This document shows, piece after piece, positions 16,732 to 24,789 of a stretch of DNA of 64,000 bases. This DNA comes from Sphingopyxis sp. Root154 (GTDB lineage: Bacteria > Pseudomonadota > Alphaproteobacteria > Sphingomonadales > Sphingomonadaceae). A model generated the notes under the pieces. The model saw nothing but the letters and a program-made list of their open reading frames with translations, ran no database searches and was not told the DNA's origin. Each line of letters begins with the position of its first letter. The first letter of the stretch is position 1. The DNA is taken from assembly GCF_001427105.1 (NCBI RefSeq), contig NZ_LMGI01000001.1, forward strand, positions 992,001 through 1,056,000, given 5' to 3'. The translations under genes and the position numbers were made by a program.

Positions 16732-17220
16732 ATGCCACGCCCGCTTGCCATCGCCTTCACCACCGCGCTGCTCGCCATGTCGCCCGCGACCGCCAGCGAA
16801 ACGCGGACGATTCCGGGTGTAGCGGACGCTTACAAGAGCGACGCCTTCGACCCGAACCCGATGCCCGCAATCGGCGCCGCCCTCGCCAAAGCGAAACAGT
16901 CGGGCAAGCCCGTCCTCCTCGTGATGGGCACCGGCGGCTGCCACGACAGCGCCTGGCTCGCGAACCTGATCGCGACAGACCGCTTCGCCCCCGTCCGCGC
17001 GCGCTACGAGATCGTCTACGCCGACATCGGCATGCCGCATATCCGCGGCTGGGGCCGAAACCCCGACGTACCAAAACGTTTCCGCTTCAAAATCAAGGGC
17101 ACGCCGACCGTCGCGATCCTCGATGCGAACGGCACCGTGCTCAACCGCAAGGCCGCGCCCAAATGGCGCAACGCCGCGAGCCGCAGCGACGACGACATCT
17201 ATAATGAGCTGATGCAATAG
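16732..17220 (+). CDS. Exported thioredoxin-fold protein with a single active-site Cys
   Basis: A 162-residue protein. The N terminus (MPRPLAIAFTTALLAMSPAT, then ASE) is a signal peptide. A thioredoxin-like fold follows: GKPVLLVMGTGGCHDSAWLA in the CxxC position, then KIKGTPTVAILDANG containing the cis-Pro. Only one Cys is present in the active-site loop (GCHDS), so it cannot form the usual intramolecular disulfide; monothiol or chaperone roles are possible. ATG at 16732 preferred over a TTG at 16696 because it starts the signal peptide. The SDR gene follows 10 bases later. Confidence 0.78.
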   Translation: MPRPLAIAFTTALLAMSPATASETRTIPGVADAYKSDAFDPNPMPAIGAALAKAKQSGKPVLLVMGTGGCHDSAWLANLIATDRFAPVRARYEIVYADIGMPHIRGWGRNPDVPKRFRFKIKGTPTVAILDANGTVLNRKAAPKWRNAASRSDDDIYNELMQ

Positions 17221-17230
17221 GGAGAGAGGC

Positions 17231-18010
17231 ATGGCCGACGGGATTCTCGCGGGGCGCGTCGCGCTCGTCACCGGCGCCTCGCGCGGGATCGGCCGCGGCA
17301 TCGCGATCGGGCTGGCCGAAGCCGGCGCCGACGTCGCGGTGAACTATACCCGCGGCGAAGAAGCCGCCGCCGAAACCGTCGCCGCGGTCGAAGCCCTCGG
17401 CCGCAAGGCCAAAGCCTATCAGGCGTCAGTCACCGACGAAGCCGCCTGCGCCGCGATGGTCGCCGCGGTCGAGGCCGATTTTGGCCCCATGTCGATCCTG
17501 ATCAACAACGCCGGCATCGCCAGCCGCGGACTGCCCGTGGCCGAAACGGCACCCGAAGAAGTCGACAAGCTCTTCGCCGTCCACGCCGCCGGCCCGCACC
17601 GGCTCAGCCGCCTCGCGCTCCCGCAACTGCGCACTCACAAGCGCAGCGACATCATCGTCATCTCGAGCATCGCCACCTACACCCGCTCACCGAACGGCGC
17701 GCCCTACACGATGGCAAAGGCCGCTGGCGAAGCCCTGGCCTACGCACTCGCGAAGGAAGAACTCACGAACGGCGTCCGCGTCAACATCGTCGCCCCCGCA
17801 CTCACCGTCAGCGATATGGGCGAAAAGCTGTCGCGCGCGATCACCGGCAACACGGACATCCACCACCTCGACACCAAAATGCCCTTCAGCCGCGTCGCCG
17901 TCCCCGCCGACGTCGCAGCGGCGGTGGTGTGGTTCGTCTCGGGCGCGAACAGCTATTGCTCGGGCCAGAAACTCAACATCGACGGCGCGGGGCAAGCGAC
18001 CTTCCGCTAA
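17231..18010 (+). CDS. SDR family NAD(P)-dependent oxidoreductase
   Basis: A 259-residue classical short-chain dehydrogenase. TGASRGIGRGIAIGLAEAG is the cofactor motif, NNAGIASRG the structural NAG, and the catalytic tetrad shows Ser in ISSIATYTRS and YTMAKAAGEAL (Tyr-x3-Lys, near residue 157). The C-terminal SGANSYCSGQKLNIDGAG is typical of FabG-like members. AGGGAGAGAGGC before the ATG gives a strong ribosome site. Substrate unknown; it could act on 3-ketoacyl thioesters, as neighbours handle acyl-CoA. Confidence 0.92.
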   Translation: MADGILAGRVALVTGASRGIGRGIAIGLAEAGADVAVNYTRGEEAAAETVAAVEALGRKAKAYQASVTDEAACAAMVAAVEADFGPMSILINNAGIASRGLPVAETAPEEVDKLFAVHAAGPHRLSRLALPQLRTHKRSDIIVISSIATYTRSPNGAPYTMAKAAGEALAYALAKEELTNGVRVNIVAPALTVSDMGEKLSRAITGNTDIHHLDTKMPFSRVAVPADVAAAVVWFVSGANSYCSGQKLNIDGAGQATFR

Positions 18011-18019
18011 GGCGCAACG

Positions 18020-18922
18020 ATGCGTCCCGATTCGGCCTCTCCCGTCATCCCCTTCCTGATCGCGTGCGCAGGCATCGCGACCTTTTCGGCAATGGACGTG
18101 CTGATGAAGGGGCTGTCGATCGACATCGGCGCCTATAACGCCGTGCTCTGGCGCACCGGCACCGGCACGCTTCTCGCCGGCGCGCTCTATTTCGCGAGCC
18201 GCCCCAAATGGCCGGACAAGGCGACGATGCAGATCCACGCCTGGCGCTCTCTGTTCGTCGCCGGCATGGCGCTCTGCTTCTTCTGGGCGCTCGCTCGGCT
18301 GCCGATGGCCGAGGCGATCGCGCTTGCCTTTGTCGCGCCGCTGATGGCGCTCTACATGGCCGCGATCTTCCTCGGCGAAAAGATCGGCCCGCGTTCGATC
18401 GCCGCCTCGATGCTCGGCCTGTGCGGGGTGCTCGTGATCGTCGCGGGAAAGCTCGGCGGCAGCGACTATAGCGACGAGGCGCTGCTCGCCGTCGGCGCGG
18501 TGTTCCTGTCGGCGATCTTTTACGCCTACAACCTCATCCTCGCGCGGCGGCAGGCGAAGATGGCCGAGCCGATGGAGATCGCCTTTTTCCAGAATTTCTT
18601 CGTCGCCGCGATCCTCGCGCTCGGCGCGCCGTGGTTCCTCGCGGTCCCCGCCGCGCACCACGCGCCGCACATCCTCGGCGCCGCGATCCTCGCGACGACC
18701 TCGCTGCTGCTTTTGAGCTGGGCCTATGCGCGCGCCGAAACGCAGATTCTCGCGACGACCGAATATACCGGCTTCCTCTGGGCGATGCTGTTCGGCTGGT
18801 TCTTCTTCGACGAGGCGGTCACGCTGCCGACTTTCGCCGGCGCGCTGCTGATCGTCGCCGCCTGTCTGATCGTGGCAAGGAAGGCGCCGCATGGGGATCC
18901 GATCGAGCCGGCAGCCGCCTAA
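18020..18922 (+). CDS. DMT superfamily transporter (EamA)
   Basis: A 300-residue inner-membrane protein with ten predicted helices in two EamA repeats; repeat one starts VIPFLIACAGIATFSAMDVL, with ARLPMAEAIALAFVAPLMAL, and repeat two around FLSAIFYAYNLILARRQA ends with EYTGFLWAMLFGWFFFDEAV. EamA carriers export amino acids, metabolites or drugs; the cargo cannot be read from the sequence. It follows the SDR gene by nine bases. Its stop shares CTAA with the stop of the convergent sua5 gene (four-base overlap). Confidence 0.9.
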   Translation: MRPDSASPVIPFLIACAGIATFSAMDVLMKGLSIDIGAYNAVLWRTGTGTLLAGALYFASRPKWPDKATMQIHAWRSLFVAGMALCFFWALARLPMAEAIALAFVAPLMALYMAAIFLGEKIGPRSIAASMLGLCGVLVIVAGKLGGSDYSDEALLAVGAVFLSAIFYAYNLILARRQAKMAEPMEIAFFQNFFVAAILALGAPWFLAVPAAHHAPHILGAAILATTSLLLLSWAYARAETQILATTEYTGFLWAMLFGWFFFDEAVTLPTFAGALLIVAACLIVARKAPHGDPIEPAAA

Positions 18923-19866
18923 ACCGCCGCGCGTGCCAGCCGATCGTTGATCGCCGCGCCGAGCCCCTCGACCGGGATCGCAGCAACCGCAATCTTCGTC
19001 TTCGCGCTCGCGGCCCCCGCGTGCAGCGCATCGAACAACCGCGCCGCCGCCTCGGTCAGATCGCCCGCCGCGCTCAGATCATAATCGCCCGCGACCGTAC
19101 CAAAGCCGATTCCGAACTCGTCGCCAGCAAATTCGCTCGCCCCCAGCCGGACCGGCTTGCCCGGCGCATAATGGCTCGCGAGCATCCCCGGCGCGACGAT
19201 CTCGGAACCTTTCACCCCGGTCACCGCCCGCCCGCTCGCCTCAGCCAGCATCTCCGCTGTGGCCGGCCCCGGCCGCAATATTTCGACCGCGCCGTCCTTC
19301 ACGCGCGCGATCGTCGACTCCACGCCCGCCGTCGTCGGCCCGTCGTCGATCACCAGCGCGATCCGCCCGTCGAGGCTCGCGAGCACATGGTTTGCCTTCG
19401 TCGGGCTCACCCGCCCGCTCGCATTGGCACTCGGCGCCGCGAGCGGCGCGCCGCTTTCCGCCAGCAAAGCCTGCATCGCACGATGCCCCGGCACCCTCAG
19501 GGCGATCGTATCGAGCCCCGCGGTCGCAATGCTCGCCACCGGGCAATCGGCCGTGCGCGGCACGACCAGCGTCAACGGCCCCGGCCAGAAGCGCGCCGCC
19601 AGCGCCCGCTCGACCGCGCCAAACACGCCCAGCGTCTCGGCCGCTGCAAGGTCCGGCACGTGCACGATCAGCGGATTGAAATCGGGCCGTCCCTTCGCGG
19701 CATAGATGCGCGCGACCGCCTCGGCATTGCGCGCATCGGCGGCCAGCCCGTACACCGTCTCGGTCGGCACCGCGACCGGCTCGCCCGCCGCGATCAGCGC
19801 CTTCGCGTCGGCGATAGCCTGGCTATCGAAGAGCAGAACAATTGTGGACTTTGAGGCTTCGGCCAT
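18919..19866 (-). CDS. sua5: L-threonylcarbamoyladenylate synthase (Sua5 type)
   Basis: A 315-residue YrdC/Sua5 protein that makes threonylcarbamoyl-AMP from Thr, bicarbonate and ATP for tRNA t6A37. The YrdC domain shows PVAVPTETVYGLAADARN and IYAAKGRPDFNPLIVHVPD near the N terminus, then ALRVPGHRAMQALL and PSANASGRVSPTKANHVL. The Sua5 C-terminal domain begins after a linker at SHYAPGKPVRL (near residue 225). The length is that of the two-domain Sua5 form, not the short TsaC. Convergent with the DMT transporter. Confidence 0.94.
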   Translation of the reverse strand: MAEASKSTIVLLFDSQAIADAKALIAAGEPVAVPTETVYGLAADARNAEAVARIYAAKGRPDFNPLIVHVPDLAAAETLGVFGAVERALAARFWPGPLTLVVPRTADCPVASIATAGLDTIALRVPGHRAMQALLAESGAPLAAPSANASGRVSPTKANHVLASLDGRIALVIDDGPTTAGVESTIARVKDGAVEILRPGPATAEMLAEASGRAVTGVKGSEIVAPGMLASHYAPGKPVRLGASEFAGDEFGIGFGTVAGDYDLSAAGDLTEAAARLFDALHAGAASAKTKIAVAAIPVEGLGAAINDRLARAAV

Positions 19867-19917
19867 GCCGCGCTATAGCGCCCGCGCAACGATATTCACC
19901 AGCAAAGTGCCCAATCC

Positions 19918-21660
19918 ATGACCTACACGCCTCCGACCACCGAGCAGCTGTTCGTTCTCAACCATATCGCGCGCGTCGACGCGATGGCTGCGCACGACAA
20001 ATTCGCCGCCGCAACCCCCGACATGGTCGAGGCAATCGTCACCGGCATCGGCGAGTTTGCTGTGGACGTTTACGCCCCGCTCAACCGCGTCGGCGACACG
20101 CAGAACCCGAAATGGCAGGACGGCAAGGTCACGATGCCTCCGGGCTTCAAGGACGCGTACAGGCAGTTCGTCGAGGCGGGCTGGGGCAGCATCGACGGCC
20201 CCGGCGAATATGGCGGGCAGGACCTGCCCTTCACGCTCGCGACGGTGGTGATCGAGGCGCTCGGCAGCGCGAACATGGGCTTCTCGCTGTGCAGCATTCT
20301 CACCCCGGGCGCGATCCACGCGCTGATGGCCTATGGCACCGAAGAACAGCGGCAGACCTGGCTGCCGAAGCTGATTACCGGCGAATGGAACGGCACGATG
20401 AACCTGACCGAGCCCGCCGCGGGCAGCGACGTCGGCGCGCTGCGCTCGACCGCCGAAAAGGTCACCGAGGGCGAACACGCCGGCCTTTACAAGATCAAGG
20501 GCCAAAAAATCTTCATCACCTTCGGCGAGCATGACCTCACCGACAATATCGTCCACCTCGTCCTCGCGCGCACCCCCGGCGCGCCCGAGGGGACGCGCGG
20601 AATCTCGCTCTTCCTCGTCCCCAAATATCGCCTCGATGCGGGCGGCAAGCCCGCGCACTCGAACGGCGTCCATTGCGCCTCGATCGAGCACAAGCTCGGT
20701 ATCCACGGCTCGCCGACCGCGGTGATGGTCTATGGCGAGGACGAGGATTGCCTCGGCGAGATCGTCGGCGACGAAATGGGCGGCATGCGCGCGATGTTCG
20801 TGATGATGAACAACGCCCGCCTGATGATCGGCTGCCAGGGCATCCAGATCGGCGAACGCGCGACGCAGCAGGCGCAGCGCTTCGCCGCCGAGCGCGTCCA
20901 GTCGTCGCTCGCGGGCTCGCCCGACCGTACACCGGTCACGATCGACCAGCACCCCGACGTGCGCCGCATGCTATGGCGGATGCGCGCGCAGACCGAGGCC
21001 GCGCGCGCGCTGACCTATTATGCCGCGGCGCAGATCGACTTCGGCAAGCTGGGCGACGAGGCCGCCGCGATGCGCGCCGACATCCTCATCCCGCTGGTAA
21101 AGGCGCACGCGACCGACATCGGCTGCGAGGTCGCGAGCCTCGGCGTGCAGGTGCATGGCGGCATGGGCTTCATCGAGGAAACCGGCGCCGCGCAGCATTA
21201 TCGCGACGCGCGTATTGCCCCGATCTACGAAGGCACGAACGGCATTCAGGCGGCCGACCTGGTCGGGCGCAAGCTCGGCATGGCGGGCGGCGATCTCGTC
21301 CGCGGGCTGATTGACGATATCGCGGGCGGCGCCGCCGATTTCCCCGAGTTGCAGCAACTTGTCGACGCGTCCCGCGCGGTGACCGACTGGATGGTGGGGG
21401 CGAATACCGGCGACCGTCTCGCGGGCAGCTATCCCTATCTCACCATGCTCGCGACCGCCACGTGCGGGTGGCTGATGGCAATCCAGCACAGGGCAGCGCG
21501 CGCAGCGCTCGATGAGGGCAATGGCGACCTTGCCTTCCTCGAAGCGAAGCTCGTCTCGACCCGCTTCTACCTCGAACAGATCGTCCCCGCGGCGACCGGC
21601 CTCGCCGCCTCCGCGCTCGCCGGCGATGCGGCGCTGGAGCCGCTGCCCGCGATCGCCTGA
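19918..21660 (+). CDS. Acyl-CoA dehydrogenase with C-terminal extension
   Basis: A 580-residue flavoprotein. It has the acyl-CoA dehydrogenase N-terminal, middle (NLTEPAAGSDVGALRST; GQKIFITFGEHDLTDNIVHL) and C-terminal domains, with the catalytic Glu in APIYEGTNGIQAADLVGRK (near residue 440), plus a roughly 120-residue helical C-terminal extension. This long layout matches the DmdC/FadE5-like clade used for medium or long acyl-CoA and methylthio-propanoyl-CoA. It starts 52 bases from the divergent sua5 gene and ends at a strong terminator. Confidence 0.93.
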   Translation: MTYTPPTTEQLFVLNHIARVDAMAAHDKFAAATPDMVEAIVTGIGEFAVDVYAPLNRVGDTQNPKWQDGKVTMPPGFKDAYRQFVEAGWGSIDGPGEYGGQDLPFTLATVVIEALGSANMGFSLCSILTPGAIHALMAYGTEEQRQTWLPKLITGEWNGTMNLTEPAAGSDVGALRSTAEKVTEGEHAGLYKIKGQKIFITFGEHDLTDNIVHLVLARTPGAPEGTRGISLFLVPKYRLDAGGKPAHSNGVHCASIEHKLGIHGSPTAVMVYGEDEDCLGEIVGDEMGGMRAMFVMMNNARLMIGCQGIQIGERATQQAQRFAAERVQSSLAGSPDRTPVTIDQHPDVRRMLWRMRAQTEAARALTYYAAAQIDFGKLGDEAAAMRADILIPLVKAHATDIGCEVASLGVQVHGGMGFIEETGAAQHYRDARIAPIYEGTNGIQAADLVGRKLGMAGGDLVRGLIDDIAGGAADFPELQQLVDASRAVTDWMVGANTGDRLAGSYPYLTMLATATCGWLMAIQHRAARAALDEGNGDLAFLEAKLVSTRFYLEQIVPAATGLAASALAGDAALEPLPAIA

Positions 21661-21669
21661 AACACTTGG

Positions 21670-21710
21670 AATCCTGCGCCTGATGCTCCGGTGCACGGCG
21701 CAGGATTTCA
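21670..21710 (+). terminator. Rho-independent terminator after acyl-CoA dehydrogenase
   Basis: Perfect 11-base stem AATCCTGCGCC (21670-21680) with GGCGCAGGATT (21697-21707), a 16-base loop, then TTCATTC. Ten bases after the stop codon. Confidence 0.78.
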
Positions 21711-21717
21711 TTCATAA

Positions 21718-21733
21718 TTAACGCGATGATAAC
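21718..21733 (+). promoter_or_regulatory. CtrA-like box TTAA-N7-ATAAC
   Basis: TTAA at 21718, seven bases, then ATAAC; one mismatch from the alphaproteobacterial CtrA box TTAA-N7-TTAAC. It lies 42 bases before the GTG of the CHASE2-EAL gene. CtrA control of c-di-GMP enzymes is known in the class; here it is a pattern match only. Confidence 0.4.
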
Positions 21734-21774
21734 CATCTGCGACTAGGCACGGCCGGCAATTGCTGGAGACGTGC

Positions 21775-24066
21775 GTGCCCATCCCGGTCAAAAGTCTGAT
21801 CATCAGCTGGCGAACCATCGCACTGTCGCTGCTCATTACGCTGGCGGTGGGCATTTCGTCGGCTGGCGAAATCGCCGACCGGGTGCTCGACGCCGTCGTC
21901 GGCCGTCTCGCCAATCGCGCGGTTACCGGGCAGGTCGTTGTCGTAGCGCTCGACGAGCGCACAATGGCGCAATCGCCCAACCGCAACTTTTCGATGACGC
22001 AATATGCGAATGTGGTTGATGCCGCGAACCGGGCCGGCGCCAAGCGCCTCCTGATCGATTTCTATTTCGACCGGCGGGAGGCGGACCGCGACTTCCCGCT
22101 ATTCGTCGATGCGGTAAGGAATATGGGCGACCGCGTGGTGCTGGCCGTCTCGACGCGCCAGGTCCCCGGAAGCGACGAAAAGGTTACCACCTTTCCCAGC
22201 AAGCAATTTGGCCCCGATGTTCCTATGGCGAGCATCGCCATCGAAAGCGAGTTTTGGCAGGTCTGGAGCGCTCCGATCGCTTATCGCGCCGAAGGCCGGC
22301 TCCTTCCGACCTTTGCCGCGATCATTGCCGGCAGGCATAGCGATACGCCGAAGAGCTTTCGCCTCGATCTCGGCTACAACACCCGGACAATCCCGGACTA
22401 TAGCGCGGCCGACCTGCTTTCGGGCAAGGTGGGCACGCGCGAACTGGCTGGCAAGGATGTGATCTTTGCCCCGACCGCGCCCAGCTTTCAGGATTATTTC
22501 TATCTGCCGGGGCATAATCGCATTCCCGGTGGTTTCCTTCACGTCATCGCCGCGGAAACGCTGAAGCGCGGGAATCCCGTCGACATCGGCTGGATTCCGC
22601 CGCTGCTATTCGCTGTCGCGGCGACGGGGCTGGCGCTGCTCCCGCGCTTTCAACGTGCCTTCGCGCCGATCGCCCTGGGCACGACGGCCACCCTCATCGG
22701 CGGCAAGATCTTCCTCGGCACCATGCTCGTCACCTCGTGGATCGGCGCCGCGCTCTTCTTCATCGCCGCAATCGCTGCCAACGTGTCGCGCACCCGCCGC
22801 CGCGCTTCGGCGCAACGCGAGAACCCGGTCTCGGGCCTGCCCAATTTCGAAGCGCTGCGGTCGCTGCCGCCCTTCGGCAGCGCGACCGTCGTCGCGGCGA
22901 AGGTCGTCAATTTCGAGGATCTCGCCGCTTTCATTCCGGGCGATGGTATCGCCAAGCTCGTCGAACAGGTCACGCGCCGCCTCCAGCTCGCCTCGCAGGG
23001 CACGACGCTGCACCACGATCTCGACGGCACCTTCGCCTGGCTCGTCCCCTATTATCAGCACAGCCAGATCGAAGGGCAGCTCGCGGGGCTTGCCGCGCTG
23101 TTCAACGCGCCGCTGACGATCGGCGAGCTACGCGTCGACGTCGCGATCGCCTTCGGGGTCAACGACGAGTTCGAAGGGTCGAACGCGCAGCGCCTCGCCG
23201 CCGCGCTCGTCGCCGCCGAACGCGCGATCCGCACGCGCTCGCTGTGGACCAAATATACCTCGCGGCAAAAGGAAGACGCCGGCTGGCAGCTCTCCTTCCA
23301 CTCGCAGCTCGAGGACGCGCTCACTGGCGGCGACATATGGGTCGCCTTCCAGCCGCAATATCAAATCGCGACGCAGAGGCTCGTCGGGGTCGAGGCGCTC
23401 GCGCGCTGGACGCACCCGACGCGCGGACCGATCCCGCCCGACGAGTTCATCGTCCAGGCCGAAAAGAGCCAGGACATTTATCGCCTCACGCTGTTCGTGA
23501 TGGATCAGGCGATCCGCTCGGCCGCGCAGCTGCGCGAACGCGGGCTTCCGATTAACATGTCGGTTAACCTTTCGGCGAGCCTGCTAGACCACAGCGACCT
23601 CGTCGGCACGATCCGCGTGATGCTCACCGCTCATCACCTGCCGCCCGAGATATTGACGATCGAGATCACCGAAACCGCGCAGATCGAAAACAGCCGTCAG
23701 GCGCGCCAGACGCTCGCCCAGCTGCGCCGCACCGGCATCCGCCTGTCGATCGACGATTATGGCACCGGCCAGTCGAACCTCGAATATCTGACCGAGATCG
23801 AGGCCGACGAGATCAAGATCGACAAACGATTCGTGATGACGATGCGCGATTCGCAGCGAAACCTCGAAGTCGTGAAATCGACGATCGATCTCGCGCACCG
23901 TCTCGGCGCCGTCGCGGTCGCCGAAGGCATCGAAGACGCGGAAACCATGGCGCTTCTCGCCAGTCTCGGCTGCGATGTCGGCCAGGGCTATCATCTTGGA
24001 AAACCTCAACTGTTTTCAGAGCTGACCGCCACCCTCACCGCTCACCCCCAGAACCGCTCCGCATAA
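21775..24066 (+). CDS. CHASE2-EAL c-di-GMP phosphodiesterase with degenerate GGDEF
   Basis: A 763-residue membrane protein. TM1 (LIISWRTIALSLLITLAVG), an extracytoplasmic CHASE2 sensor (VVVVALDERTMAQSPNR; AKRLLIDFYFD; GYNTRTIPDYSAADLL), then three helices at about residues 270-335. A GGDEF-like domain follows whose active site is replaced by HHDLDGTFAWLVPY, so it is not a cyclase. The EAL domain is complete: VGVEALARWTHP, NMSVNLSAS, TIEITETAQ, SIDDYGTGQSNLEYL, IKIDKRFV and AEGIED, so c-di-GMP hydrolysis is expected. GTG 21775 is chosen because GGAGA lies five bases upstream; a TTG at 21760 lacks one. Confidence 0.92.
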   Translation: MPIPVKSLIISWRTIALSLLITLAVGISSAGEIADRVLDAVVGRLANRAVTGQVVVVALDERTMAQSPNRNFSMTQYANVVDAANRAGAKRLLIDFYFDRREADRDFPLFVDAVRNMGDRVVLAVSTRQVPGSDEKVTTFPSKQFGPDVPMASIAIESEFWQVWSAPIAYRAEGRLLPTFAAIIAGRHSDTPKSFRLDLGYNTRTIPDYSAADLLSGKVGTRELAGKDVIFAPTAPSFQDYFYLPGHNRIPGGFLHVIAAETLKRGNPVDIGWIPPLLFAVAATGLALLPRFQRAFAPIALGTTATLIGGKIFLGTMLVTSWIGAALFFIAAIAANVSRTRRRASAQRENPVSGLPNFEALRSLPPFGSATVVAAKVVNFEDLAAFIPGDGIAKLVEQVTRRLQLASQGTTLHHDLDGTFAWLVPYYQHSQIEGQLAGLAALFNAPLTIGELRVDVAIAFGVNDEFEGSNAQRLAAALVAAERAIRTRSLWTKYTSRQKEDAGWQLSFHSQLEDALTGGDIWVAFQPQYQIATQRLVGVEALARWTHPTRGPIPPDEFIVQAEKSQDIYRLTLFVMDQAIRSAAQLRERGLPINMSVNLSASLLDHSDLVGTIRVMLTAHHLPPEILTIEITETAQIENSRQARQTLAQLRRTGIRLSIDDYGTGQSNLEYLTEIEADEIKIDKRFVMTMRDSQRNLEVVKSTIDLAHRLGAVAVAEGIEDAETMALLASLGCDVGQGYHLGKPQLFSELTATLTAHPQNRSA

Positions 24067-24093
24067 CTGCCAAACTGGCAGCAATGCTTATAG

Positions 24094-24109
24094 TTAAGAC
24101 TCGATTTAC
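24094..24109 (+). promoter_or_regulatory. CtrA-like box TTAA-N7-TTTAC
   Basis: TTAA at 24094, seven bases, then TTTAC, one mismatch from TTAA-N7-TTAAC. It lies 66 bases before the ATG of the 20-residue gene and overlaps the palindrome at 24107-24125. Confidence 0.35.
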
Positions 24110-24125
24110 CTTAATAATTAAGGTA
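24107..24125. promoter_or_regulatory. Perfect 19-base AT-rich palindrome
   Basis: TACCTTAAT-A-ATTAAGGTA, two perfect 9-base arms around one base. It stands out from GC-rich surroundings and lies 50 bases upstream of the mini-gene at 24175. Candidate operator; no known regulator assigned. Confidence 0.55.
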
Positions 24126-24174
24126 TACGCGCCGTTAACTGTTCCTCGTGGGCAGTGCGAACAGGAGATTTATC

Positions 24175-24237
24175 ATGGGTTGGTTTTGGCGATTCCTGGG
24201 CGGCACCGGTACGGACAGTGCTGGCGGTCAGGCCTAA
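24175..24237 (+). CDS. Mini-gene, 20-residue peptide
   Basis: ATG at 24175 preceded at seven bases by AGGAG, encoding MGWFWRFLGGTGTDSAGGQA and TAA, followed 20 bases on by a textbook terminator. The peptide has an aromatic N-terminal half (WFWRFL) and a small Gly/Ser-rich tail, which could place it at the membrane face. The upstream AT-rich palindrome gives a self-contained transcription unit of about 200 bases. No relative is recognised; it might also be the coding part of a dual-function small RNA. Confidence 0.55.
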   Translation: MGWFWRFLGGTGTDSAGGQA

Positions 24238-24257
24238 GCAGAAATAGGTTTCAGGAG

Positions 24258-24290
24258 GGGCTCCGGCATCGCCGGGGCCCTTTCTTTTTG
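24258..24290 (+). terminator. Rho-independent terminator of the mini-gene
   Basis: Stem GGGCTCCGGC (24258-24267) with GCCGGGGCCC (24271-24280), three-base loop ATC, one G-T pair, followed by TTTCTTTTT. Strong. Confidence 0.9.
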
Positions 24291-24562
24291 TCCGGAGCCC
24301 GCATCGCGGCCTGCTGCAGGATGACCGCTTGCCAGTGCGGTGATCCGCACCGGAAGGGCGTCACCGGCGTCACCTTTCGCTCCGGCCTTCCCATTCAAAA
24401 ATTCCGCTTTTCGATCCGTCGATGCCAATCGCGCCGCAAACCCGCGGAAAGGCTGGCGCGGCGCCTCGCGCTCGTGCATCAGCCGCGACGAGACGAATCA
24501 AATTATCGACGAGTTGAGTCCCCGTTCTGTCATTTACCGTCTTGCATCATTGCGCCGACGTG
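24291..24562. other. Gap before the nrd promoter, no gene seen
   Basis: About 270 bases between the mini-gene terminator and the first NrdR box. Short frames on both strands have poor ribosome sites and atypical composition, and no recognisable domain. It probably holds the distal part of the nrd promoter region. Confidence 0.4.
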
Positions 24563-24578
24563 GCACTATAGGTGGTGG
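24563..24578. promoter_or_regulatory. NrdR box 1 upstream of nrdA
   Basis: GCACTATAGGTGGTGG matches 11 of 16 positions of the NrdR box acaCwAtATaTwGtgt. A second box starts exactly 32 bases later, the spacing normally seen for tandem NrdR boxes. Confidence 0.7.
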
Positions 24579-24594
24579 GTCACACACGGGGGCA

Positions 24595-24610
24595 CCCCAA
24601 TAAATAGTAT
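24595..24610. promoter_or_regulatory. NrdR box 2 upstream of nrdA
   Basis: CCCCAATAAATAGTAT matches 12 of 16 positions of the NrdR consensus. Three helical turns from box 1, on the same face of the DNA. NrdR would repress nrdAB when dATP is high. Confidence 0.7.
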
Positions 24611-24734
24611 TCGGCTGCAACTGGCGGATTTCCGTCGTCCATCCCATATGGGCACGGGAAAACCTTCCTTGCGCCCAAAAAAAGTGCCCACGTGGACAGG
24701 TTTAGATGCTAGGGTCGGGGCTTCGCCCTGAGTC

Positions 24735-24749
24735 GAACAAGACAGGAAC
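24735..24749. promoter_or_regulatory. Candidate LexA (SOS) box in nrdA leader
   Basis: GAAC-N7-GAAC (GTTC-N7-GTTC on the minus strand), the alphaproteobacterial LexA box, 41 bases before the nrdA ATG. One or two such matches are expected by chance over 64 kb on both strands, so placement is the main support. Confidence 0.4.
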
Positions 24750-24789
24750 AAAGCGCACCGGGTGCGCGTTCAGATCGGGGGCGAATAAG

